From Gammaproteobacteria bacterium (lineage in GTDB: Bacteria > Pseudomonadota > Gammaproteobacteria > Burkholderiales > Burkholderiaceae_C), in contig JANYHL010000021.1 in assembly GCA_025359085.1 (NCBI GenBank), forward strand, positions 1 through 41,407: DNA of 41,407 nt, given 5' to 3'. Below the pieces are notes generated by a model. It was not told the DNA's origin and made no database searches. It saw only the letters and a list, made by a program, of their open reading frames with translations. The position numbers and the translations under genes are program-made. Positions 16,361 to 27,224 of the stretch are shown in pieces. Positions within the stretch are counted from its first letter, which is position 1. Every line of letters starts with the position of its first letter.

Positions 16361-17016
16361 GTGTTTTCCTTTAACGCTGGTTCAATCGCAGACCTGTGAG
16401 TTTGTCATCAGTGGCCCGACGGGAGGCGGGCTGCCTTTTTATCGGTTTTGAGCGGTGCTATCAAGTCGCCCAGATACTGATCCAGCCGCAACAAGCTGGC
16501 CGTCGGGAGTTGCTCCAGGACCCGCGCTGGACGGGTGGGCGTGTCAGTATCCTGCCTGCTGGCTGGCATGTTAGCCTCTTGAGCGAGAGCACTTATTGGG
16601 ACCATGGTGGACACATTTTCAGGCCTCAGTGGGTTGGCTGCGCATCTTTCGTATCAACAGCTCGTCACAAGTGTAAAAAGCATTTTGCTGCGACCGCATT
16701 TTTTGGTTTTTTTATGCGATCAGGCAGGCGCTGGCCGAAACACGAGGCTGAAAACAAGGGCACCATGACTATGATATTTGTTCAAATACAATTGGCTGAC
16801 TAAGGTTTGATTCCCTTGGCTTTGCTTCAGAACTTGAGGGCAGAACGTTGTTTGGTGTCTCGCGATGCGGCCTTGCGTTGCTAATAAATAAATAGCGCAC
16901 TGTGTATATCTTATATAGGCCAGAGCCGAATTTATTCCATAAAATTTAGCAAGGCCCAGGGCGCGGCAATGCGAACTATTTTTACTCAATAATAGACCCA
17001 AAGAGAAACTTCTAAC
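16361..17016. other. Divergent otsA/rmuC intergenic region, partly AT-rich
   Basis: A 656-base gap between the two divergent genes. The rightmost ~350 bases are clearly AT-richer than the rest of the window, notably 16840-16990 with TATATC/TATATAG stretches, and probably carry the rmuC promoter. I could not fix a -35/-10 pair. The left part holds a weak candidate small frame (16408-16605, minus), listed separately. No terminator or repeat is evident. Confidence 0.5.
16408..16605 (-). CDS. Possible small protein upstream of otsA
   Basis: A frame of 65 residues from ATG at 16603-16605 (or 68 from a GTG at 16612-16614) ends 47 bases before otsA on the same strand. The product is polar, with a leucine-rich middle (VLEQLPTASLLRLDQYLGDL), and matches no family I recognise. 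There is no strong ribosome site. It could be a leader gene of the trehalose operon or a chance frame. Confidence 0.25.
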   Translation of the reverse strand: MVPISALAQEANMPASRQDTDTPTRPARVLEQLPTASLLRLDQYLGDLIAPLKTDKKAARLPSGH

Positions 17017-18417
17017 GTGACTGAATTGCTACTTTGGGCCGTATTGACCTTGGCCGTGCTCCATGTCGGCCTGTTGTTCTGGATCGTTCGACAGCGCAGC
17101 CGTGCCGAGGAGCAGGCCGAGACCGACCGGCGATCACAGGAGGTGGTGCAGCAGGCGCTGTTGGCATTGGTCAGCGCCAGTTCTGAGCGGCTGGAGCGTG
17201 AGCTGCGCCGCGAGATCAGCGAGTCCGCCCGTGGCGGGCGCCAGGAGTTGACGCAAAACCTGGCCACCTTTCAGCAAGCGCTGGTGCAGCAGGGTGCACA
17301 GGCCACGCGCACGCAAAACACCCAGATCGACGCCTTTGGCCAGCAGTTGGCTTTGTTGCAAAAAACCCTGTCGGATACGCTGACGACGCAGCTCTCGGCG
17401 GTGAGCGAATCGAACGCGCGACGCATGCATGAAATCCGGGAAACGCTGGAGAAACAGTTGGCGCAGCTGCAAGCTACCAACGCTGCCAAGCTCGACGAGA
17501 TGCGCGCCACCGTCGATGAAAAGCTGCAAAGCACGCTGCAAACCCGGCTCGGCGAGAGCTTCAAGCAAGTGGCGGACCGGTTGGAGCAGGTGCACAAGGG
17601 CCTGGGTGAGATGCAGACACTGGCGCAAGGCGTCGGTGACCTCAAGCACCTGTTGACCAACGTCAAGACCCGCGGTATTTTTGGCGAGGCGCAACTGGCC
17701 TCCTTGCTGGAACAGGTGCTGGTGGTTGACCAGTACGCGGCGCAGGTGGCCACCCGGCCGGGCAGTAAAAATGTCGTCGACTTTGCCATCAAACTACCGG
17801 GCACCTCGGCAGAGGGCGAGCCGCTATGGCTGCCGATTGACGCCAAGTTTCCCAATGAAGACTACGAACGCCTGCTGGACGCGCAGGGCAGGGCGGATGT
17901 TGCGGGCGCCGAAGCGGCCGGCAAGGCGTTGGAGCTGCGTATCCGGCTGGAGGCCAAATCGATTGCCGACAAATACGTCGAGCCACCGCACACCACCGAT
18001 TTCGCCATTCTGTTTTTACCGACGGAAGGGCTGTATGCCGAAGTGCTGCGCCGCCCCGGTTTGATGCAGGCCCTGCAGCGCGAGCACCGCATCACACTGG
18101 CCGGGCCGACCACGCTGCTGGCCATGCTGAGCTCGCTGCAAATGGGTTTTCGCACTCTGGCGCTGGAGAAGCGTTCCAGCGAGGTCTGGCAGGTGTTGGG
18201 CGCCGTCAAAACCGAATTTGGCAAATTTGGCGACGTGCTGGCCAAAGTGAAATCACAAACCGAAACGGTGCTCAAGACGCTTGACAGCGCCGAGACCCGC
18301 AGCCGCGCCATGGGTCGGGCCTTGAAAAAAGTCGAGGCGCTGCCCGAACCCCAGGTGGCAACGCTGATTTTGATCGACCAAGACCTGGACCGTGATACGG
18401 CGCCGGATCAGGCGTGA
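17017..18417 (+). CDS. rmuC: DNA recombination protein RmuC
   Basis: A 466-residue protein with one N-terminal transmembrane segment (residues 4-24), a long coiled coil (about 28-210, rich in Gln/Glu/Ala) and a C-terminal nuclease-like RmuC domain (about 215-420). In that domain LWLPIDAKFPNEDYERL and FAILFLPTEGLYAEVLR are family signatures. RmuC limits inversions at short inverted repeats in E. coli. It uses a GTG start at 17017, which places the membrane segment right at the N-terminus; the ribosome site (AAGAGA, about 17001-17006) is weak. The stop overlaps the MFS gene start (GTGA at 18414-18417). Confidence 0.94.
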   Translation: MTELLLWAVLTLAVLHVGLLFWIVRQRSRAEEQAETDRRSQEVVQQALLALVSASSERLERELRREISESARGGRQELTQNLATFQQALVQQGAQATRTQNTQIDAFGQQLALLQKTLSDTLTTQLSAVSESNARRMHEIRETLEKQLAQLQATNAAKLDEMRATVDEKLQSTLQTRLGESFKQVADRLEQVHKGLGEMQTLAQGVGDLKHLLTNVKTRGIFGEAQLASLLEQVLVVDQYAAQVATRPGSKNVVDFAIKLPGTSAEGEPLWLPIDAKFPNEDYERLLDAQGRADVAGAEAAGKALELRIRLEAKSIADKYVEPPHTTDFAILFLPTEGLYAEVLRRPGLMQALQREHRITLAGPTTLLAMLSSLQMGFRTLALEKRSSEVWQVLGAVKTEFGKFGDVLAKVKSQTETVLKTLDSAETRSRAMGRALKKVEALPEPQVATLILIDQDLDRDTAPDQA

Positions 18418-19583
18418 GCCCGGCCACTGGCAGTGACCCCTTGACCCCGGTCGGGCTGGCACGCCTGATTGGCGGGCATGTTTGTCTGCACGCCTGCATG
18501 GCCGGTCTGCGCCTGGCTGCGCCTCTGATGGCGCTGCGCGAGGGCTTCAGCGCGCTGGCGGTGGGCATGCTGTTGTCGCTGTTTGCCTTGACGCAGGTCA
18601 TTTTGGCCTTGCCCGCCGGGCGCTATGCGGACCGTCACGGCTACCGGCGGTCGATGGGCTTTTGCGTGTGGGCGAGTGTCGGTGGGGCGGGTCTGGCCGC
18701 CGCTTTTCCGGTCTTTCCGGTGTTGTGCCTGAGCGCGCTGCTGACGGGTGGTGCCACGGGTGTGGCTGCCATCACCTTGCAGCGCTATGTCGGACGGTCG
18801 GCCCAAAACACCACGGAGTTGAGAAAATTTTTCAGCTGGCTCTCCATCGGCCCGGCGGTGGCGAATTTTGTCGGCCCCATGGCGGCTGGCTTGTTGATTG
18901 ACTACGGCGGGTTTCGCCTGACCTTCTTCTGCCTGGCCCTGCTGCCCCTTGCCACTTGGCTGTGGGTGCGCCGCACGCAGGAGTTGCCGCCGGTGGTGCA
19001 GCAGGCGGGTGTCACTCGCGGTCGGGCCTGGGATCTGTTTCGGGAGCCCTTGATGCGGCGTCTGATGCTGGTCAACTGGCTGCTGTCCTCATGCTGGGAT
19101 GTGCACACACTTGTGGTGCCGGTATTGGGGCACGAGCGTGGTTTCAGTGCCTCGGTGATCGGCGCCCTCCTGGCCGCTTTTGCGCTCGCGGCCACGTTGG
19201 TGCGGGTGGCGCTGCCGCTGTTGGCAGCGCGGGCGTCGGAACGGGCGGTGGTGACCAGCGCCATGGTCGGCACGGCGACGCTGTTTGCGGTCTATCCCCT
19301 GATGACGACCCCGCTGGCGATGGGCGCGTGTTCCGTTCTGCTGGGCCTGGCATTGGGCTCGGTACAGCCCATGATCATGAGCACCTTGCACCAGATCACG
19401 CCTGAGGCGCGCCACGGTGAAGCACTCGGTCTGCGCATGATGAGCATCAACGCGTCGAGCGTGATGATGCCGATGTTGTTTGGCTCCGTCGGGGCGGTGG
19501 TGGGGGTGTCGGTGGTGTTCTGGACCGTCGGTCTCGCCGTGGGCGCCGGTGCCAGGGCAGCCTGGGGTCTCAAACTGACTTGA
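18414..19583 (+). CDS. Major facilitator superfamily transporter
   Basis: A 389-residue membrane protein with twelve predicted hydrophobic segments. The MFS loop motif after helix 2 is seen as LPAGRYADRHGYRRSMG near residues 65-81. It is probably an efflux-type drug/metabolite:proton antiporter; the substrate is not evident. It starts with GTG overlapping the rmuC stop, so it is coupled to rmuC. Its 3' end overlaps the convergent Rossmann-fold gene by 14 bases (19570-19583) with no terminator between. Confidence 0.88.
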   Translation: MSPATGSDPLTPVGLARLIGGHVCLHACMAGLRLAAPLMALREGFSALAVGMLLSLFALTQVILALPAGRYADRHGYRRSMGFCVWASVGGAGLAAAFPVFPVLCLSALLTGGATGVAAITLQRYVGRSAQNTTELRKFFSWLSIGPAVANFVGPMAAGLLIDYGGFRLTFFCLALLPLATWLWVRRTQELPPVVQQAGVTRGRAWDLFREPLMRRLMLVNWLLSSCWDVHTLVVPVLGHERGFSASVIGALLAAFALAATLVRVALPLLAARASERAVVTSAMVGTATLFAVYPLMTTPLAMGACSVLLGLALGSVQPMIMSTLHQITPEARHGEALGLRMMSINASSVMMPMLFGSVGAVVGVSVVFWTVGLAVGAGARAAWGLKLT

Positions 19584-19907
19584 CTGCCTGCATCTCGCCC
19601 GAGCTTAAAACGCGCGTACCGCGTTCCGTGCTGTGGACGGTGCTGAGCAAGGCGCGCGCCACTTGCGTAGCTGCAACCGGTCGGTAGTTGGCGGGAATCA
19701 GGGGCTTGAGCAGCGTCATGGCGAACAAACCCAGTTTTTCAGCGGGACGGGCGGCTTGTGCCAAGGCATCGCGGTCGCCCGTCAGCAGCGACGGACGAGC
19801 AATGATCAACACCGGATAACCGAGTTGGCTGAGCGCTTGCTCCATTTCGCCCTTGACCCGGTTGTAGAACACCCGGGACGACGGGTTCGCGCCCAAGGCG
19901 CTGACTA

Positions 19908-19962
19908 TTCCTAATTTTGTAGCACCTAAGGCTTTGCTGACGCGGGCTAGCGCCACAATAGC
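19908..19962. repeat. Dispersed repeat copy inside the Rossmann-fold gene
   Basis: Shares the core TAGC-N16-ACGSGGGCT with the copies at 28087-28140 and 35846-35899, at identical spacing (TAGC at 19920-19923, ACGCGGGCT at 19940-19948). It is read in frame on the minus strand as part of the protein. Confidence 0.55.
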
Positions 19963-20158
19963 TTCAAAATCAAGCGCACGAAAAGCGGTCTGGCTACCGG
20001 CCACCTTGAGCGTCGTGCCGAGCGCAATAAAGACGTCGTCCACATGACCAATGCCCGGTAGCGCAGACAGCGTGGCGAAATCCACCACGTGGCTGAACAG
20101 CTTGGAGTGTTGGAGCGTTAAGGGTCGACGGCCCACACAGTGAACCGCCGTATAACGC

Positions 20159-21913
<1,755 letters not shown>

Positions 21914-22288
21914 GGTTTGGCGCCTATCCTGGGCGCTGTGGCATCGGCCCGCTCGGTGCTGGAAGCACTGAATCAGTCAAAGGCAGATGGGGTACAAAGG
22001 GTGAACGTTTGCGCGAGGCTTCGGTTCCCAGCAAGTTGCTGGCGTGGCGGGCAACTGACGCTCCGCAACTGACGCTATTGTCGCATGTTGTGAACCGTTT
22101 ACCCATGGCCGCATGGAATTCACGGGATTGTCCCGTGCCGCGCCCATGGCGTCGACTCCCGCGAGCGACCCCGAGTGGGGTCAAAGCAGACCGATTGGAA
22201 ACAATCTGTTACCAAAGCAAGCACCATTTGGTGGCAGAGCGGAGAATCGGAGCGACGGATTGAATTTGGAATACGGGAGCCATTCTCG
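21914..22288. other. Divergent rhlE/DUF1631 promoter region
   Basis: A 375-base gap without a convincing gene. It contains a 12-base tandem direct repeat GCAACTGACGCT (22051-22062 and 22065-22076) and a perfect hairpin CACGGGA-TTG-TCCCGTG (22121-22137). RhlE-type genes are often cold-induced with long leaders; these structures may belong to such a leader or to the DUF1631 promoter. Confidence 0.5.
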
Positions 22289-24502
22289 ATGAATAAATTT
22301 TTGCATGGACACAGCGACATCGTGCACGACCAGTCCGGCAGTTCCCCCTCTTTGCGGGACTGTCTGGAAGCCGTGTTGCTGCAGGCCGATAACCTGATGG
22401 AGAATGTGCTGCGAGGTTTGGCCAAAGCGGCCGCGCTAACCGAGGATAAACGCGCTTTTGGAGCGGCCTTCCTGGTCAGCCAGACCGTGACTGATTTGTT
22501 GTTGACGCAGGCCACGGCCGTTAAAGCAACGTTCAAAACGCAGTTGCGACTGGGTTTGTACAACAGGGGCACACAACATTTGGCCGAGCAGCCCTCACTG
22601 CGGTTTGACGATTTGCAGCAACTCGACGCCCGCAAGATCGATGCCAGCATTGAATTTGCGATGGCGCAACAGGAGGTTCTCCGCTGTGTCGATGATCTGC
22701 TGCCAACGTTGGATGCCCTGGTCAGCAGTCTGTTGGGATGGATCACGGTGCAGCCGCAGATCAACCCGCTCCAACCCGATGTTTTTGTGCAGGCATTGCA
22801 GGCCAGCCTGGCCGAGCATGCGCCGACTGAGCAAGCGCGCGCGGCACTCATCACGCCAGCCGCCGGATTGCTGGGGGTGGGCTTGCGTGGGCTCTACCGT
22901 GAAGTCTGCAGCTGGTTGCGCTCACAGGGCATCGAGCCGGCCTCGCCCGTGGGCGCATGGTCGGGTGCGCATGCAGCACCGGGAAAGGGCGGCGAGAACG
23001 CGATATCACGCGCTCTGGTGACGCTTGACAAGCTGCGCAAGCTGCTCTCGGGTGAGCTCAATGGTGCGCAAGGCAATCAGGGCGTGCAGGATTTTTTGCA
23101 CACAGTGCCCGCCTGCTATGACGCGCTGGAAGACATGAGGTTGATAGAGCCCATGATGAAACGTCTGGTGCAACGCGCCCGCCTGCCCGTTGTTCCAGGC
23201 GTGCCGCTGCAAGCCCCCGTGCAGACGGTGCTGCGGGAGCCGACTCAGGGCAAGCAGTTGGGCCGTCAACTCGGGGCCGAAGTGGTCCGGCTGATGCTGG
23301 ACAACCTGATGCAAGACGAAAGACTGCTGCTCAAAGTCCGCACGCTCATCAAGACGCTGGAACAGGTGCTGTTGACGCTCTCCGATGCCGATTCCCGGTT
23401 TTTTAGCGAGCGCCAGCACCCGGCGCGACAGTTTCTGGACCGGGTGACGCACCGCAGTTTGGGCTATACCTCTGAAAATGATGAGGGTTTTTCGCGCTTC
23501 CTGAGCTCCATTTCAGAGGCGGTTGGCGCTTTGAGCAGTGGCGATAGTGACGCCGCTTCGTTTGCGCAAGTGCTGCGTCAACTTGAAGCCGGTTGGGCGC
23601 TTGAAGAAGCAGCGCAGCGCCAACAACAAGAAGAAGCAGCGCGCGCCTTGCTGCACGTGGAACAAAGAAATCTGCTGGCGCAGCGGCTGGCCGATGAGTT
23701 TGCGGAACGTCAAAAAGACAGGGAAATTCCTGAAATGGTGAACGCTTTCCTGCGTGGACCCTGGGCACAAGTAGTGGCAGAGTCGCAGTTGGGGTGCGCC
23801 GATGGCAGCACTGACCCTGGCGGCTACCTGGCGTTGGTGGATGATCTGCTTTGGAGTGTGCAACATCAACTGACCCGGCGCAATCGGGTCAGACTGGTGG
23901 AGTTGGTGCCCAATTTGCTGATCAAGTTGCGCCGCGGCTTGCAGCTGATTCAGTATCCGCAGGAACGTATTCCGGTCTTGTTTGACGCCTTGATCACGCT
24001 GCATGAACATGCCTTTGAGGGCCGCCGCGCTGCTCCCGTTGCCAGTGATGCAGAGCCGATGGCCCAGGCAACAGGCGAGCGCTCGGGTGTCGGCAACCTG
24101 ATGGATATGCCTGACACGCGGGATGAAGAAGGTTTCTGGGTCGCTGATGACGAGGCCCAGGAATCGGGTTATGTGGCGACCGATGCGCAACATCAACCCG
24201 ATGCCGATGTTCAGCGCCCCTGGTCGGCGGTGGCACTGAACCCCGGGGCTTGGGTGGAACTGATTGTGGACGATGAGTGGCTGCGTGCGCAATTGACCTG
24301 GGCCAGCCCGCATCGGACTCTTTTCATGTTCATTTCCCGCGGCGGGGTGGCGCATTCAATGTCCCGGCGCACCATGGAGCGCCTGCGGATGCAGGGCCGG
24401 GTCCGCTTCATCTCAGACGGTCATGTGGTTGACAACGCGCTCGACGCCGTGGCCCAGACTGCGCTGCAAAATGACCTGGGTCGGGTGGAGAATCAGCCTT
24501 GA
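22289..24502 (+). CDS. DUF1631 family protein
   Basis: A 737-residue soluble protein of the DUF1631 family, common in Beta- and Gammaproteobacteria and of unknown function. The N-terminal two thirds is helical, including a long Gln/Glu-rich segment near residue 440-475 (EEAAQRQQQEEAARALL). The C-terminus (about 645-730) holds a WVELIVDDEWLRAQLTWASPHR segment like the PilZ-type beta barrel reported in this family, which could bind c-di-GMP. The ATG at 22289 is preferred; an upstream GTG would add 38 unconvincing residues. It is divergent from rhlE. Confidence 0.82.
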   Translation: MNKFLHGHSDIVHDQSGSSPSLRDCLEAVLLQADNLMENVLRGLAKAAALTEDKRAFGAAFLVSQTVTDLLLTQATAVKATFKTQLRLGLYNRGTQHLAEQPSLRFDDLQQLDARKIDASIEFAMAQQEVLRCVDDLLPTLDALVSSLLGWITVQPQINPLQPDVFVQALQASLAEHAPTEQARAALITPAAGLLGVGLRGLYREVCSWLRSQGIEPASPVGAWSGAHAAPGKGGENAISRALVTLDKLRKLLSGELNGAQGNQGVQDFLHTVPACYDALEDMRLIEPMMKRLVQRARLPVVPGVPLQAPVQTVLREPTQGKQLGRQLGAEVVRLMLDNLMQDERLLLKVRTLIKTLEQVLLTLSDADSRFFSERQHPARQFLDRVTHRSLGYTSENDEGFSRFLSSISEAVGALSSGDSDAASFAQVLRQLEAGWALEEAAQRQQQEEAARALLHVEQRNLLAQRLADEFAERQKDREIPEMVNAFLRGPWAQVVAESQLGCADGSTDPGGYLALVDDLLWSVQHQLTRRNRVRLVELVPNLLIKLRRGLQLIQYPQERIPVLFDALITLHEHAFEGRRAAPVASDAEPMAQATGERSGVGNLMDMPDTRDEEGFWVADDEAQESGYVATDAQHQPDADVQRPWSAVALNPGAWVELIVDDEWLRAQLTWASPHRTLFMFISRGGVAHSMSRRTMERLRMQGRVRFISDGHVVDNALDAVAQTALQNDLGRVENQP

Positions 24503-24580
24503 TCCAGACGCGTGGCGCGGCGGCGCCCGGCGAACCGTCGATAATGTCAGGTTTCCATTTAGAAATACCCAGCACGACCC

Positions 24581-26242
24581 ATGGCTCAATACGTATTCTC
24601 CATGAACCACCTCGGCAAGATTGTTCCGCCGAAAAAGTTCATTCTCAAAGACATTTCCCTTAGCTTCTTCCCGGGCGCCAAGATTGGTGTGCTGGGTACC
24701 AATGGTTCCGGCAAATCCACCCTGCTCAAGATCATGGCCGGGGTCGACAAGGAGTTCGAAGGCGAAGCCATCCCGATGGCGGGCCTGAACATTGGCTACT
24801 TGCCGCAAGAGCCGCAACTCGACCCCGAGCAGACGGTGCGCGAAAGCGTGGAGGCGGGCATGGGCGATGTGTTCAAAGCCAAAGCCCGGCTGGAAGAAAT
24901 TTACGCGGCCTACGGCGAAGAAGATGCCGACTTTGATGCGCTGGCCGAAGAGCAAGCCCGGATGGAGGCGATTATTGGCAGTACCGGGACCGACACCGAA
25001 CACCAGCTGGAGATTGCGGCCGACGCCTTGCGCTTGCCACCGTGGGAAGCCAAGGTCGGGTTGCTCTCCGGAGGCGAAAAACGCCGGGTCGCCCTGTGCC
25101 GCCTGCTGCTATCCAAGCCTGACATGTTGCTGCTTGACGAACCCACCAATCACCTCGATGCCGAATCGGTGGACTGGCTGGAACAGTTTTTGAAGCGCTA
25201 CCCCGGCACCGTGGTTGCCATCACCCATGATCGCTATTTTCTGGACAATGCCGCCGAGTGGATTCTGGAGCTCGACCGTGGTGCGGGCATGCCTTACAAA
25301 GGCAACTACAGCGCGTGGCTGGATCAAAAGCAGGAGCGTCTGTCGCAAGAACAAAAGGGTGAAGAATCGCGGGCCAAGGCGCTCAAGAAAGAGCTGGAAT
25401 GGTCACGCCAGAACCCCAAGGCACGCCAGGCCAAGAGCAAGGCACGTCTGGCCCGCTTTGAAGAACTGTCTGACTTTGAATACCAGAAGCGCAACGAAAC
25501 CAATGAAATATTCATTCCGGTGGCTGATCGTCTCGGCAATGAAGTGATCGAATTTGTCAATGTCAGCAAGTCGTTTGGCAACCGCATGCTCATTGACAAC
25601 CTGAGCTTCAAAGTGCCAGCCGGTGCCATCGTCGGCATTATTGGTCCCAACGGTGCCGGTAAATCGACCTTGTTCCGCATGATCGCCGGCAAAGAAAAGC
25701 CCGACAGTGGCGAGGTCAAGATTGGCGCCACCGTCAAGATGGCGTTTGTGGACCAAAATCGTGACGATCTGGCGAATGAAAAGACCGTTTGGGAAGACGT
25801 CTCGGGCGGACTCGATATCTTGAATATCGGCAAGTTCCAGATGGCCAGCCGGGCCTATTGCGGGCGCTTCAACTTCAACGGTGCCGATCAACAAAAACGG
25901 GTTGGCACCTTGTCAGGCGGTGAACGTGGACGCTTGCATCTGGCTAAAACCCTGATCGCGGGTGGCAATGTGTTGATGCTCGATGAGCCGTCCAACGATC
26001 TGGACGTGGAAACTTTGCGGGCTTTGGAAGACGCCTTGCTGGAGTTTGCCGGCTCGATCATGGTCATCAGTCATGACCGCTGGTTTTTGGACCGTATTGC
26101 TACTCACATCTTGGCTTGTGAGGGGGATAGCCAGTGGACCTTCTTTGATGGCAACTACCAGGAATACGAAGCCGACAAGCGCAAACGCCTGGGAGAAGAA
26201 GGTGCCAAACCGCATCGCATGCGGTTCAAAGCACTCAAGTAA
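24581..26242 (+). CDS. ettA: Energy-dependent translational throttle ABC-F protein EttA
   Basis: A 553-residue ABC-F ATPase, close to the 555 residues of E. coli EttA. It has two nucleotide-binding domains: Walker A GTNGSGKST near residue 39 with LSGGEKRRVALC and LLLDEPTNHLD, and GPNGAGKST near 354 with LSGGERGRLHLA and LMLDEPSNDLD. Its N-terminus MAQYVFSMNHLGKIVPPKK is diagnostic of EttA. It binds the ribosomal E site and gates the first elongation step according to ATP/ADP. There are no membrane segments. It ends at a bidirectional terminator shared with the convergent methyltransferase gene. Confidence 0.96.
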   Translation: MAQYVFSMNHLGKIVPPKKFILKDISLSFFPGAKIGVLGTNGSGKSTLLKIMAGVDKEFEGEAIPMAGLNIGYLPQEPQLDPEQTVRESVEAGMGDVFKAKARLEEIYAAYGEEDADFDALAEEQARMEAIIGSTGTDTEHQLEIAADALRLPPWEAKVGLLSGGEKRRVALCRLLLSKPDMLLLDEPTNHLDAESVDWLEQFLKRYPGTVVAITHDRYFLDNAAEWILELDRGAGMPYKGNYSAWLDQKQERLSQEQKGEESRAKALKKELEWSRQNPKARQAKSKARLARFEELSDFEYQKRNETNEIFIPVADRLGNEVIEFVNVSKSFGNRMLIDNLSFKVPAGAIVGIIGPNGAGKSTLFRMIAGKEKPDSGEVKIGATVKMAFVDQNRDDLANEKTVWEDVSGGLDILNIGKFQMASRAYCGRFNFNGADQQKRVGTLSGGERGRLHLAKTLIAGGNVLMLDEPSNDLDVETLRALEDALLEFAGSIMVISHDRWFLDRIATHILACEGDSQWTFFDGNYQEYEADKRKRLGEEGAKPHRMRFKALK

Positions 26243-26257
26243 GCGCGGGCGATCCCG

Positions 26258-26286
26258 CCAAAAACCTCAAGGTCTGAGGTTTTTGG
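26258..26286. terminator. Bidirectional terminator between ettA and the RquA-like gene
   Basis: A perfect 12-bp stem (CCAAAAACCTCA, 26258-26269, with TGAGGTTTTTGG, 26275-26286) and a five-base loop. The A/T runs are within the stem ends. The right arm encodes the last residues and the left arm covers the stop codon (26267-26269) of the convergent methyltransferase gene. Confidence 0.7.
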
Positions 26287-27067
26287 TGGCGGTGACGACC
26301 TGGAAGTTACCGAAGAACACGGTGCGGCGTTCACAGGTCAAACCCCCCAGGGCTTCGAGTTGCTTGACTGGGTCATGTGAATCCCAGAGTGCCAGGCCCA
26401 GCGGCTCGAACACCTTGAAGTAAGTCCAGCTCAGCGCACGCAGCACCCACAGTTCAGGCCGATGAAATTCGGCCAGGTAGAGTTTGCCGCCCGGGGTTAG
26501 CACGCGCATGGCTTCACTCAAGGCCTTGCCCTTGAGCTCGTGCGGCAACTCGTGCAGCAACAAAAACATCACATTGGCGTCGACCGATTCATCGGGCTGC
26601 TTCATGGCGGTGGCGTTTTCTTGCAAAAACTCGAGTTTGCCTGCGAACTCAGGCATTTTGCTGTTGGCATGCAGCAGCTCGTTTTTGATGATGTCGGCAA
26701 TCAGCACACGCTGGGCGCCCGACTTGACGGCAGCGCCGACCACGCGCGGAATGACATTGCCAAAAGCGCAAGATGTGATCAGCACTTTTTTGCCGCGCAA
26801 GTCCGTGTGGTGCAAGCCACTGGTAATCGCCGAGACCAAGCGGTCGTATTGAAACAGCAGGATGGCGGCAATGATTGGTTGAAAATCGATCAACTTGATC
26901 AGCCGCATGTTCGAATAAAGGGGGTAGACGTGGGCTGCAGGGTCCTGCGACCGGCCCATCGCGCCGCGCACGATCAGGGTGCCGCGCGTCAGCGCGAAGA
27001 AGAAGATAGCCGTGCTGGAAAGAACGACAAACACGCCAATAAAAACATATGAAAACCAGGCAGACAT
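26267..27067 (-). CDS. RquA-like SAM-dependent methyltransferase with N-terminal membrane anchor
   Basis: A 266-residue protein. Residues 6-27 form a hydrophobic segment and the rest is a class I methyltransferase. The body resembles RquA, which converts ubiquinone to rhodoquinone: a YPLYSNMRLIKLIDFQPI lead-in near residue 48, motif I VLITSCAFGNVIPRVV near 95-110 (with Cys in place of the usual glycines, as in RquA's CVYG motif), FLLLHELP near 168-175, and AEFHRPELWVLRAL near 199. The C-terminal VFEPLGLALWDSH also fits. True RquA usually lacks the added N-terminal segment, so this may be a paralogue acting on a membrane quinone or lipid. Methyltransferase fold is near certain; the rhodoquinone role is a hypothesis. 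Confidence 0.7.
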   Translation of the reverse strand: MSAWFSYVFIGVFVVLSSTAIFFFALTRGTLIVRGAMGRSQDPAAHVYPLYSNMRLIKLIDFQPIIAAILLFQYDRLVSAITSGLHHTDLRGKKVLITSCAFGNVIPRVVGAAVKSGAQRVLIADIIKNELLHANSKMPEFAGKLEFLQENATAMKQPDESVDANVMFLLLHELPHELKGKALSEAMRVLTPGGKLYLAEFHRPELWVLRALSWTYFKVFEPLGLALWDSHDPVKQLEALGGLTCERRTVFFGNFQVVTATKNLRP

Positions 27068-27224
27068 TGCTTTCCTTAGAGGGTCAAGAACAGTGTTTGA
27101 TCATAACTGACGGGGTTCCTTTGGGCCCCTTGGAAGCTTGACCTCGCTCAATAGATTGATGTTCAGCAGCCGACAATCCAGGGCTTCCCCATTTGATGCA
27201 GACGCGCCGCCGAGCAAGCGACGC

